A stretch of DNA of 64,000 nucleotides, from positions 43,388,564 to 43,452,563 of the forward strand of contig CM045734.1 of NCBI GenBank assembly GCA_024760905.1. Reading direction: 5' to 3'. Source of the stretch: Plotosus lineatus (lineage: Eukaryota > Chordata > Actinopteri > Siluriformes > Plotosidae). The translations under genes and the position numbers were made by a program. Under the pieces are notes generated by a model that saw only the letters and a program-made list of their open reading frames with translations, was not told the DNA's origin and made no database searches. Each line of letters opens with the position of its first letter. Within the stretch, counting starts at the first letter, position 1. Positions 26,601-39,900 of this stretch are shown in pieces.

Positions 26601-28070
26601 AGTAATCTCGGAAAGTGAGGGATCCTTGTATTTGCGTGTACATGTAAATAAAAGACTGTATTAAGAAAGACTGTTTATGTTTGGGTCTCATCCATCTATT
26701 GGATAGAACATTATGTGTTACTTTAGTAACTCCTTCAGGCATCAGAAATGAACCTTAATGGAAATTTTTAATTATTATTAAACTGACTCAAAGTAGTCAT
26801 GTCATGGTTAGCATGTTCGCCTCACAGCAACAGGGTCTTGGGTTCAATTGCCAGGCTCAGATAGAGAATATGTGTGCCGAGTTTGCATGTTCTCCCCGTG
26901 CTTGCATGGGTTTCCTCCAGTACTCCTGTTTCCTCCCACAGTTGAAATGCATGCACACGAAGCTAACTGTCTGTTCCAAATTATCCCAAATTGTAAGTGT
27001 TTGGGATTGAGTGAGTGTGTGTGTGTTGTCCTGTGATGGTCTGGTAAGCTGTTCAAGGTGTAGCCTAGTGTTGCCCAGTGTTGGCTAAGATAGGCACCAG
27101 CCTCCCCCCACAACCAGAGTACGTTTAATTGGTTTGCCAAATGAGTGATAAAATTATTAAACTGTATCTTGGCACTGGAAAATGGTAATTCTTTGTAAAG
27201 ACCCCAACAACAAAAAACTTGCTGACTCTTCTAAAAATACACAGCTGATTGTAAATATCTTTTTTCCAGCTTTAATCCTGAGACATAAATGGGGTTTATT
27301 TATTCTTGTTCACAGTAATCAGAAAACATGAAATTCTTTGTGTGCTCCATCCTGATTTATAAATAAAAAAATCTCCATTCACACTTTCTTCATCTCTATA
27401 TTTTTGTCCTTTAGAAAAGCAGAAATGCAGGATTACATTATCAAGGATATAAAATAAAGTACGTATTACCAAACGGTGGTCTAGTGGTATAGGGTGCTCG
27501 ATTGCTGATCATAAGGTTGGGGGTTCGAGTCCCACTCACCACAAGGTTGTCACTGTCCCCCCCCAGTGCAGCTAACTGGGCTATCAAAGGCGGGCCATGT
27601 CTCTCATTGTCGTTGGTGAGAGGCATGTAAAAGAACCATTGCTGACTTTCGTAAAGAGTAAACTGCAAAGCCGTCAGCGTGTTTCTGTCCCTTGCTAAAA
27701 GGGTTGTGTCAGAAAGGGCATCCGACATAAAAACCTTTGCCAAATCAAGTGTGCGAATCATTCGCTGTGGCGACCCCTGATAAAGGGAAAAAGCCGAAAA
27801 GAAATCTCATCTCATGAGTTCACTGGTTACAATTCCTTCACAACACCACTAAGCACCACGAGATGCCAGTACTACAGTACCTTGCAGATAAGGTCTTTAG
27901 TGTGCAGGAGCAGATCATGGTAGTGTTTGGAATTGGCTGGATTAACGCCCTGTAGTTTGGCTGTTGGGAGAGTCAGAGCAGCAAATGTCTTCTGTGCATC
28001 TCCTGAATTCAGAGCCTCGTTGATTTCAGCAATGGCAATAACCCCTGCAGACACACATTACATGGTTAAT

Positions 28071-28129
<59 letters not shown>

Positions 28130-29017
28130 CTGTATAGATATGCTGCACAGGGTGAAAAAATTACCATAATGATACTTGTTTGACTTGAATTATAATAAAG
28201 GTGTTATTCGCAATAAAATTATCATACATACATGACATATATTTTGGTTTAGATTAGATTCAACTTTATTGTCATTACACATGTATAAATACAGGGTAAC
28301 AAAATACAGTTTAGCATCCAATCAGAAGTGCAGAGAACAGCAAGTGCAGTCTGTATAGTTGGAAGTAGTTATGTACAGATAAGGGCAGTGTAAAGCTGGG
28401 AATGCTCACATACAGAATATGTATAAATAAGTTATGTGAGCAGTTATGTAAAGATATGGGCAGTGTAAAGGTGAAAATAAATTAGCATTAATTTACAGAA
28501 GCGCAATATACAGAAATTCTATATTACTATACAGAATAGCAAATATAATGTACAAATATACAGTATGTACATGTGTAATATAGAACATCTGCATATTGCT
28601 CCTATGTAAATTAAAGATGAGAATAAATTAGCATTCGTTTACATAGGAGCAATACACAGATGTTCAATATTACTATACAGAATACCAAATATAATGTAAT
28701 ATGCAAATACAGTCGGCCCTCTACTTACAAAATTAATCCGTTCCAGAGCCTTTATCGTAGCCTGGAGTTTTCGTAAGAAGAGGCGCATTTTACATGTAAA
28801 ACGTGTGATTCGTTCCAAGGCTCCCAAGATTACCCCATAAACCCTTTAAAAATGATAAAAGTACACAAATCTTATATGAAATATGTATTATGTGTTAAAA
28901 GAAAAAGAAAATTATTTAAACATTTTATTAACATATTTATTAATTAAACCATTATAAAACATTTTTATTAATGCACATACACACACACAAAACACTGTCT
29001 CTCTCGATCTCTCTCGA

Positions 29018-29097
<80 letters not shown>

Positions 29098-31668
29098 TGT
29101 TTTACCAAATGCGGGCTCCACCCACACGCAGCCCGGAGCTGACGGAGAAATTGTATTTAAATGTTTAAATGGACGGGATGTTGTATTTAAAGCGAAATTA
29201 CAGTACTTGTTTGAAAGATCAGAGGTCCTGATTCAATATTAACTTGCTTCTTTGCGACATTCGAGGTCTTGTCCCACGGAGCACTGTTTTCAGGCTCCTT
29301 CTGCTTCAATATTGTTCCGAAATAATCACCGGGTCCATGATGGATAATGAACTATAACACTTTAATGGTCATAATCAAAATAAACTCTCGAGCCAACATT
29401 CCTCTTCAACTCTCCTCTCTCACGCATGTGACAAACAGGAAGTATGGGTACAGTTCAGCTGCCTCCTGGCCAATGGGAGGCCAGCGGGGTGGGATGTTGG
29501 GAGACAGCCAATGAGAGAGCAACTCGCGCATTCTTTGAATTTGTGAATGGCGCGTTTGAATTTTTGAATGGCACGTTTGGCGCTTTTTGTAAAAAGTGGT
29601 TGTTTTTCATAAAAAGAGGACGAAAATTTAGAAAAGTCTTTCTCGTAACCTAGATTTTTCGTATTCAGAGGCTTTAGTAAGCAGAGGGCCTGTTTTAGTA
29701 CTGATGATTGTAGCATACAGCTCATGAAAACCAAAAATCCCTATCTCAAAAAATTAGCATATTTCATCCAACCAATAAAAAAAAAAAGTGTTTTTAATAC
29801 AAACAAAGTCAACATTCAAATAATTATGTTCAGGTATGCACTCAATACTCGGTCGGGAATCCTTTTGCAGAAATGACTGCTTCAATGTGGCGTGGCATGG
29901 AGGCAATTAGCCTGTGGCACTGCTGAGGTGTTACGGAGGCCCAGGATGCTTCTAGCGGCCTTAAGCTCATTCACAGTGTTGGGTCTGGTGTCTCTCAACT
30001 TTCTCTTCACAATATCCCACAGATTCTCTATGGAGTTCAGGACAGGAGAGTTGACAGGTCATTGAGCACAGTAATACCATGGTCAGTAAACCATTTAGCA
30101 GTGGTTTTGGCACTGTGAGCAGGTGCCAGGTCATGCTGAAAAATGAAAATCTTCATCTCCATAAAGCTTTTCAGCAGATGGAAGCATGAAGTGCTCCAAA
30201 ATCTCCTGATAGCTAGCTGCATTGACCCTGTCCTTGATATAACACAGTGGCCCAACACCAGCAGCTGACATGGCACCCCAGACCATCACTGACTCTGAGT
30301 ACTTGACATTGGACTTCAGGCATTTTGGCATCTCCTTCTCCCCAGTCTTCTTCCAGACTCTGGCAATTTGATTTCCGAATGACATGCAAAATTTGCTTTC
30401 ATACGAAAAAAGTACTTTGGACCACTGAGCAACAGTCCAGTGCTGCTTCTCTGTAGCCCAGGTCAGGCGCTTCTGCCGCTGTTTCTGGTTCAAAAGTGGC
30501 TTGACCTGGGGAATGCGGCACCTGTAGCCGATTCCAATGCTTCCACAGGTCCTCCAAGGTCTGGAATTGGTCCTTCTCCACAATCCTCACGGTCCGGTCA
30601 CCTCTTCTGGTTGTGCAGCGTCTTCTGCCACACTTTTTCCTTCCCACAGACGTCCCACTGAGGTGCCTTGATACAGCACTCTGGGAACAGCCTATTCGCT
30701 CAGAGATTTCTTTCTGTGTCTTCCCCTCTTGCTTGAGGGTGTCAATGATAGCCTTCTGGACAGCAGTCAGGTCGGCAGTCTTACCCATGATTGCGGTTTT
30801 GAGTAATGAACCAGGCTGGGAGTTTTTAAAAGCCTCAGGAAACTTTATGATAGAGTTGGATCCATACATAGGCCTACAGTCATGAGTGAAGAGGATGTTG
30901 AAGAACTGTCCCTGAGGTGTGCCAATGTTGAGTGTGATGGTGGAACAGTTGTGGCCTGACCTAACAAACTGGGGTCTGTTGGTCATAAAGTCCATGATCC
31001 ACCTGCAGAGGGAGGTATTGATTCCAAGATCCTCAAGTTTTGTGGTTAACTTGGAGGGAATGACCGTGTTGAAATATCAAATATCAAATACAGTATCAAA
31101 TATAACCTTTAACATTCTCTATAATGCGATCTTTCTGCTTGTAAACGGTTCCGATGGTCGGCGGATGGTCAATTTACATGAAGCTGAGTCGAGTCACATT
31201 ACATGAAACTGAGCGGAGTCACTTTACATGAAGCTTCAAACAGCCAATGAACGCTTACAATATGTGAGGCCCTCAACACCAAAAGTAGTTCTCTTGCTTG
31301 TGCTTGAGACAAAGCGCGGGTTATACGGACTTCCGGTCTTTCAAGTCAGCAAGGGCGATGTTGAATACTCGTTCAGTACTTAGCCTGCACTGATGTGAAT
31401 CACCAGCACTCTTCCTTTTCTGGATTCAGGTTTCATTCATTTTACAACTCTCTTTGCTTAACTGAGTATGCATGGTAGATTGTGCCGATCCGAGCAGGTA
31501 GTTAGTTCATCTCCGTGTATGAGACTTGCACCCATGCTAGTAGGCTTACGCTTCTGACCAACCATATTTGCTTAGGGTTACAAAAGTCTGCAAAACAGTG
31601 TAAACACAAAGATCACAGAGACGATGTCTTAACACGAGGGTAACACGCTATATAACTGATATATATGA

Positions 31669-31744
<76 letters not shown>

Positions 31745-34700
31745 CTGAACTGGGAAGAAGTAGGGGCACGTTCAGTCTGTCGTTTGTAAACAATGGACGC
31801 AGCATCATTATGTCATTGCGTCATTACATTAGCGTACTATGCAGGTACGTCGAAACTCAAAATTTGACTTTTTTTTTTTTTTTTTTTAAAAACGTAACAT
31901 CTAAAAAACGTAAAACGGATGAACATAAGTTGGGGAGCGTCTGTACAGTAATCCCCCGCCACTTCGTGTTTCCTACTTCGTGTCCTCGCAATATTGCGGG
32001 ATTTCCCATTGGAAAATTAAAAAATTTAAGATTATTCAAAATTCACATGCACTACATTCAACTACACTACCCAATATGCTGTGTTCTCCGGCTTGACTTG
32101 AGTATTCTCTGATTGGCTGTGAATCCATCAAGTTGATTGGTCGAGATTATATTTCCCAGCATCCAACACACCTTTCCTCCCTCATGAAACAATAACTTTT
32201 TTGAGCTCAGGAGAAGCACGTGGTGCGGGAAAAATCATGTTCACTGTAGCGGTGAGGGAAAAACAAAAACCAAAATCACTGGGAGAGCATCAACACGGAA
32301 ACTGGTCGAGCACGGAGCTATTTATAGCGCGCTGATGGCTGAGTGGCTTCAGGTGCGCTCTCTGGATTTCGCCTGTGGGTAACAGCCACGCCCCTCACCA
32401 GTGCATGCAATGTATGAGGAGAGAGAGAGAAAGAGAGTTAAACGCTGCCAACTAGCACAGACCATGACAGTTGTGAAAATGCCTTATCTTTGTGGATTAT
32501 GGACTGCAGTAAAAATAATGTGAGATTGGACACTAACATGATACGTACTAAAGCAAAGGCTCTGGTGGCGCTGACGAGTCCCAACCAAGCACCAGTGCCG
32601 CCAGTGATTTTCCTTCTCGACGTGGCCATGGATTTGTTATTTATAAGGTTTGTTATACAGTATTTATATATATTTATTGTCATTATAAGGTGTATAATTT
32701 ATTTATAAATTAATGCATGTTGCCTGTATGACATTAACATGCATAGAACACTTTAAAATTAACTTCTATATAAATGTTATATAATATATAGGTGAGTGGG
32801 TGTCCTTAAGAAGAGGCAGAAGTCATTTCACATTTTTTCGCACTTCGCGGGGACGGGGTGGGGGCCTCCATTAACCACGAAATAAGGGGGAATACTGTAT
32901 GTCAGCAATGTCATACGTGAGCTGCTAACAATCACAGTTTTAAATGTACACTTCATTCATCCATTCATTTTATGAACTGTTTGATCAGCATTATGGTCAA
33001 GAAGAGTCTGCCGACCAACTCAGCCAACTCTGGGCAAGGGCAGAGTACACCCTGGAAAACTCACCAGGCCATTACAGGGCAGAAATGTGCTGATATCTAT
33101 GCAGCCTATACTTGAAAAAATTCAGCAATGGTTCTTTTAGAACTCTTACCATAGACAGTGAGAGACAAGGAGAGCACTGGGGGAAGAGCAGTGACAACCC
33201 GTTGATAGTTAGGCTTGAATCCCCAACCTTGGGATCAGTAATCCAGCACCCCACCACCGGGCCACCCCTGTCCTATAAATGTGCACTTATAAAGTGTATT
33301 TTTTTTTTTTTATTCTAATACTAGTCTATTGTTAAATACATTGTGTGTCTTATTCAGCAATTTAATCAATGATGTTCTGTACATGTTTCTTTTATTTTGA
33401 GTAAATGAAATGTGAATGAGTCCTTACTTTCATTTTCTTCATGAACCTGAAAGTTGACAGTGTCAATGCACTTCTGAACATCATTCCAGGTAAGAAATTC
33501 CTGGTTCTGTATGAGGGATTCTGCTCTAAGCTTTATCAGCACGTCTGCATACCTGTTGGTGGGGGAAATGGATTAATTTCAGTTATGATTTTTATTATGT
33601 TTATGAAACAAGAACAAAATATTACATCAGGGCTGACTTCATAAATTAAAATTTAAAAATATTTGAAGAAAACCTGCACATCAGTGATGAATGCAATTAT
33701 AGGGAAAGGTGCAGGTTTCGTTCAGTACTATTATTTTCAAATGCCTAACATGTTTAGGGGCGGCATGGTGACGTAGTGATTAGCACGTTCGCCTCAACGC
33801 AAGAAGGTCACAGGTTTGAATCCTGGCCTCAGGTGTGTTGGGTTTGCATGTTCTCCCTATGCTGGTGTGGGATTACTCCAGTTTCATTCCAGACCAAATA
33901 CATGCACATTACACTAATTGGCTATACCAAATGGTCCCTAGTTGTGAGTGTGCATGGGTGCGTGTGTGATGGCCCTGCGATGGTTTGGCATGCTGTTCAG
34001 GGTGTACCCCACCATCGCCTGTTGGCGGCTGGGATGGGAAATCGTTTGTTATCATCGTCAACTGTATGGAGCTCCATCTTGATTTAATCGTTTACTGTGT
34101 GAGTTCTTATAAGTAAAAGATTCATTCATTCATTTTCTAAGCAACCTAATCCTAATTAGGGTCACAGGGAGGCTGGCGCTCATCTCAACCAACTCTGGGT
34201 GAGGGCAGGATAAATCCTGGAGAGCTTGCCATGCTTAAACATGTTGATGGGATCCCGGTGCCCGACTATTTGTGAACGACAACACTGGTTCTTTTACATT
34301 CCGCTCGTCACAGACAGTGAGAAACATGGCTGGCCTTTAATACCCCAGTTAGATGCACTAGGGGGGGGCAGCAGAAACATTTTAGTCATAGTGGGGCTTT
34401 CACCACCGCTGCTCACAAATTAAAAGATCTGAAATTCGAATATGATCTCCTATTCCTTTAAGGTTTCCTAGTGTATACTAGAGTGTGTACTAGACATAAA
34501 GATGTGATTGACATGAATCTTTTTTTTTTTTTTTTTTTAAATTACCTCTGCATATTATCATGGTCAATGTTGCTGAAACCGAGTGGAGAGTCGGAAAGTT
34601 GCTCACTGACAGCCACAACATCCTTAGTGTCCAGCAACTCGTTTAAGACCGCTACCGCTGACAGCATCTCGACAGCAACACACAGTTCCTCATGGCTCAG

Positions 34701-36006
34701 ACCTGCCTTATTCTATATAAACATAAACCATTCCCGGAGTCAAAATCAAGAAACTCTTACAGTATAGAAAAACTTGAAGTGAATGTCATTCTGGTTAACA
34801 TTACTCATGTAGGTTGAATTAACCTCTTCTTTTCTTTTCGGCTGTTCCCTTTTTCTCATGGGTCGCCACAGCGAATTATCGTATGTTTGATTTGGCATAG
34901 GTTTTTACGTCGGATGCTCATCCTGACACAACCCTTTAGCATGGGCAGAAACACGCCAATGGCTATGCAGCTACTCTTTACGAAAGTCAGCAATGGTTCT
35001 TTTACACGAACCTCTCACCATAGACAGTGAGAGACATGGACGGCCTTTGATAACCCAGTTATCTACACTCGGGGGACAGTGACAACCTTGTGGAGAGTGG
35101 GACTCGAACCCCCAACCTTAGGATCAGCGATCCAGTGCCCTTTACCACCAGGCCACCACTGCCCTGTAGGTTGAATTAACCTAATGTGGGATATTCTGCT
35201 ATGTTATTTTTTCACATGGCAATTTACCCTACATAAATAAAAATAATTTAGTCTGTAACTTTAAAATTTGATTTTATTTAATGATTTGTAATATTCCCTT
35301 TATATATTTATTATTTAAGATCCACCATTCATAAGATCCTCAACATGCACTTAAGTATCACTACAAACAAATTTCACTAAATGCAGTCCCTTGGAGTGCA
35401 AAATGATATTCTCTGTCTATTTTAACAAGTCGCTGTAAACATTCATAATCTGCAGTGGACAGGTGTTGCATTAAGGGTCAATTCTCCTGACCTGTACTGA
35501 GTGGTACCAGGACAGGATCTGAATCCAATACAACCCTGCACAAGATAAGCTGATTATTGACAAGGAATGAGTAAATATGCCTTTGTACTGTTCTGTTTTC
35601 TTTTAAAATGAGTTGTATGTTTGCTGACACTAACAGGAAGCAACTGGTCCTCAATTGGCAAGTGCCGTGCCATGCCATGAATCATTTCAGGTATTTTTGC
35701 TCTTTTTGCCCACAGAAAATAACATTCTTTGTAGTATTTTATATTTTATTAAGCAATGAATGAATGTTTATTTATTTAAATTATGCAAGATAACAGTAAA
35801 CAAGAAACGGCACTTATAAAAAACAATGACAAAATAATTCAATAATTATACAAATGACACACAAAATGAAAACTAAAATAATTATGATAATACTGTGATG
35901 GCCTGCGAAGCTGTCCAGGGTGTACTCCACCCTCACCACGAGTCGGCTGAGATGAGTTCCCACAACCCTAATTAGGATTAAGCAGTTTAGAAAATGAATG
36001 AATGAA

Positions 36007-36047
<41 letters not shown>

Positions 36048-36949
36048 CTGAACTGTGAACCGTAAAATATTCAAAAAGGAGTGGGAAGAAAAATAATCTT
36101 ATTTATTCCCACCCATTCTTATGAATTCTCGATTGTTAATTATGCACATGCACAGACCTCCGAGTTTATATCTCCCCTATGCGCAGCCCTCACATCCCAA
36201 AACATGTGCATGTCTGCAAAGTTATTTACAAAGACAAAAGAAACCCCTAATCAGTTATAAGCTGCCCATTACCAGGTTAGGCTCTGAGCTCACCTTTGAG
36301 CTGTTCTGTAGGCTGAAGAGTTCAGATTGGTACAAGTTTGCAGCAGTGGGATACACCAGGGGCAACTGAGCTTCTGAGTTCATTAATTCCTCTACTGTGT
36401 TCTCGGCAATACCCTGACGAATGGCGGCGTTGATGGCAACAACACACTCCTGCCCTGTGGCCATTAAAACAAACACAATACTGTACATCACCTCAAACCT
36501 GTACATATACATTATTTACTACTTATAAACATTCTGCTGTATTAAACATACTATAACATTATCTGTCAATACTACTTCCTGCTGTATATAGCATCTTTGT
36601 TTTCTACTTCATAGCCACAAACATTTATGGAAACACACCTCTCTTTATTGACCATTTAACGGGGAAAAAAAAAAAAAAAAACATTAGCCTGCCATTTCTG
36701 TATGAGTTATTTTAAATCTGCATAGGATTTCTCTCTTGTGCAACTGACAAAATGTCGGTTTTCACAATATATAGGAAAGTTTTAGGTCATGCATACTTCG
36801 TTTCTCTGCTTCAGCAAGGTCATTGCAGGTGCTCACGGCCCTCTGAATCTCATCTCTCTCCAGCTGAGCTGCACCACCTACATCCTGCAGAGGAGAATGT
36901 TCTTCAGCATCCAAAATTCCTTCCTTCATTATATTTTTAATCCACAGCA

Positions 36950-36984
<35 letters not shown>

Positions 36985-39900
36985 ATGCTGCGGAATTAAA
37001 GCATGTATAAACTTGAGATTTTGAAATGCATGATAAACATGAGTGTGTAAAGGCACTATTTAAAGCTTTAATACATATATTAACCACCATTAGCAACAGT
37101 GCTATGTAGGAACAAAAATGTCAAAATCCAATAATTAAATATATCAAGAAATAATTATTTAAATGTATCAAAGAAATTGGAGGTCATCAGGGGTTTGGAG
37201 CTAATCTCAGCCAACACGAGCAAATACAACCATTCACACTCACACTTATGGGCAATTTGAAACCGTCAATTAGCCGAATGTGCATGTTTTTCAACTGAGT
37301 ACCTATGCATAACCCCCGGAAGAGCTGGAGAAAGTGGCTGGGGAGAGGGATGTCTGGGTCTCTTTGCTTAGGTTTCTCGCCCCGTGACCCGACCCCGGAA
37401 AAAGCGGACGACGACGACAATGAAGACGATGTTCCTTTTGTCCAACCCCGTAAGTTATTTTAACTTTTCCTATAAAATAAAATTAATTTTGCCCTGTGAG
37501 GGATAAACTGTCCAACTGTTCATGGTGTACCAGGGTGTCAACTGACGGGCTCCTCTCTGACTTTGATGGATAAGTGCTATTCATAATGGATGAATGGGTG
37601 AATGGAAAAAACAAGCCAGACACGATCCCCAATCTTCAGTGCACACCTTCACTGAACAATTTCTTAGATGATAAGAATATATTGAGACCGATGTAGCTAT
37701 TATATAGCAATATGACACTTGGATATTTTATATAATATTTCCCACCTTTGCTTTGTTCTCTCTGTAAGAAGTAAAGTGCTGGAGGTACCACTGAGAGTTC
37801 GCTTGTAAGATACTCAGAATGTCCAGGGCAGGCAGCTGAAGGGCAGCCAGTAGAGCCTCTTTATCCTGGAAATCAATCGCCTGATTCACTTTCTGTACAG
37901 CTGCAATCCCTGCGAAAGGGGATACAAATTTTCACACCGAGAGCTGAGCAAAGCTGTTCCTGGAAATAAAAAAAGACAATTTGTGCACATACTGTTGACC
38001 AAATCCACATTCTTTTGGATCTCCTGTTGGGTCAGTAACTCCTCATATACATCCCTCTCTTCAGCGGCGATGGAAGAACGCTGGACACAACAGAAAACTA
38101 ATTAAGCACCCGCCAGTCATTGTGTTTAAAAACATAAAAACGTTAACACAGGGATCCGTCACTTTCCGCGGTTAATTGGGACCGAGATCCCCCTGCGACC
38201 ACCGAATTCCAAGAAGTAGGATCAACGCCCCAACCCCCCCCCTGACTGACGTATATGTACATGTATACGAGTATATAATATCAATAAATATATATTCAAT
38301 GGTATAAATGCTTATAGTAACAATTAAACATTCCAAAATAGTGTATAAGATGTAAATAAAATATAAATACACACACATACAGGTGCACGTGCACGCACGC
38401 AGATGCGCACCTCACAAAAATGTAAGTAGTTTTGATGGGAGGTTTTGGGTTGTTTTTTGTTTTTTTTTTTTTGTTTTTTTTTTCCCATAATTGGCCTTGT
38501 TTTGCAGCATTTCCCTTAACGTTTCCTCTTATTCTTCCTTAATTTCCGTATTTTTTGATTCGATGAATATTTAAATAAAAAAACTCGATGCACTGAAGCC
38601 GCATGAATTGAAGCGCGAAGTAGCGAGGGATCCCTGTAAGTCAGACATGTGCGGTTTTGCTCTGTGACCTTATGACCTGGTAATACAGTATTTACAGAGT
38701 CAGCGAATGATCTGAGGGAGTGGTTATTGTGTTTCCACTTAAATTCTGCTGTCGTTGCAGATAATGAAATAAAGAATTCTTGACTTTATGAAAGAGTCAA
38801 GGGAGCAGTTTCTAAATCTTAAATGGCCTACTTTGCACAGCCCTTTTAGAAAATTAGCTTTTCTTGCTTTTTGAGTTTCACAACATGGACTTGAGTAATT
38901 TTATTGCTCAGTGTGTGCATCTGAATAATTGCCGTCCTGCCATTGAGCGTTGTGGCTGTGGGGACTTTACTTCATCCTCAAGTTGCTGTGAAATCAGTTT
39001 CTTTGCTCAAAAACAGATAAAAAATTATTTAAAAAATAAAATGCAGAAGGGGTTGATGTAATGGGTTGGTTGGTATGCCGCTGCTATAAATCTTTTTGGC
39101 ATGTGCTTGAACTGTGAGTCTGATCTTTGTCCTATGTTCTTTAAAACTGCACAAGTTGATGGATATGTAGTAATTAGCCACTGCTGAAAGTTTGGTCCAA
39201 CCCCATGCAGGCATTTATCCTGTAGGCTGTGTTTTTGTAAGATAACCTCTGACCTCAGAACTTGGACCAGTTCATGGGGGTTTGCTTGTGAACGTTTGGT
39301 TAAAATACGTTTAACGATTTAGAAGACAGTGCGCCCACAAAGAAGGACGGATGGACGAACTCATGCATGCATGGTTGCACACATGTTAACACAATTGAAT
39401 TACTGATTATTCCTGTTTGAATTATCGAATTAAGCATGCTCATGATCTTTTGCACTGTTTAATCTTATTTTCATAAACGTGTCCATGTGTCTTACACGTC
39501 CTGAGGCAAGTTTCTCTTTCCTCCTCTTGGCCTGGCTCAGTGTATCCTGGTAATCCTGAGCTAGTTCCTCGGTGGTGGTCCTCAACATCGCATTTGGGTT
39601 GCGCAATGCTGTCATGGTGCCTTCAGCCTGACCTTTATCTATGGCCTCATTAATGGCAATAACAGCAGCATGCACTGGTAGGAAATGGAAAAAGAGACAC
39701 CAGGTTACTTAGAAGGCACAATCAATACACAGCCATTGACCAATCAAGAAAGTACTGCCAGTGGAAACAACTTGAAATAAATCATCAAGAATATTTGTCA
39801 ATTTCAGTAAATTAAAATTATAATACCGTCCGGTTTCCTCATTAAGTAGACAATGTTTATTATATTATATTCCTTTTTATCTTGTTTATGTTTGCAGTGT

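Noticed and set aside
30399..30995. 198-codon frame joining reverse transcriptase and transposase sequence
   Set aside because: It is a chance fusion made by a Tc1 element sitting in a Rex1-like LINE fragment; the frame shifts again within the transposase.
35995..36047. tandem repeats as a CRISPR-like array, also at 31672, 49339 and 63701
   Set aside because: Simple di- and trinucleotide microsatellites without spacers in a vertebrate genome.
36448..36453. GGGCAG acceptor six bases into window exon 10
   Set aside because: Its use puts the exon out of frame with the phase-1 end of exon 9; the upstream CCACAG keeps frame and adds R-Q.
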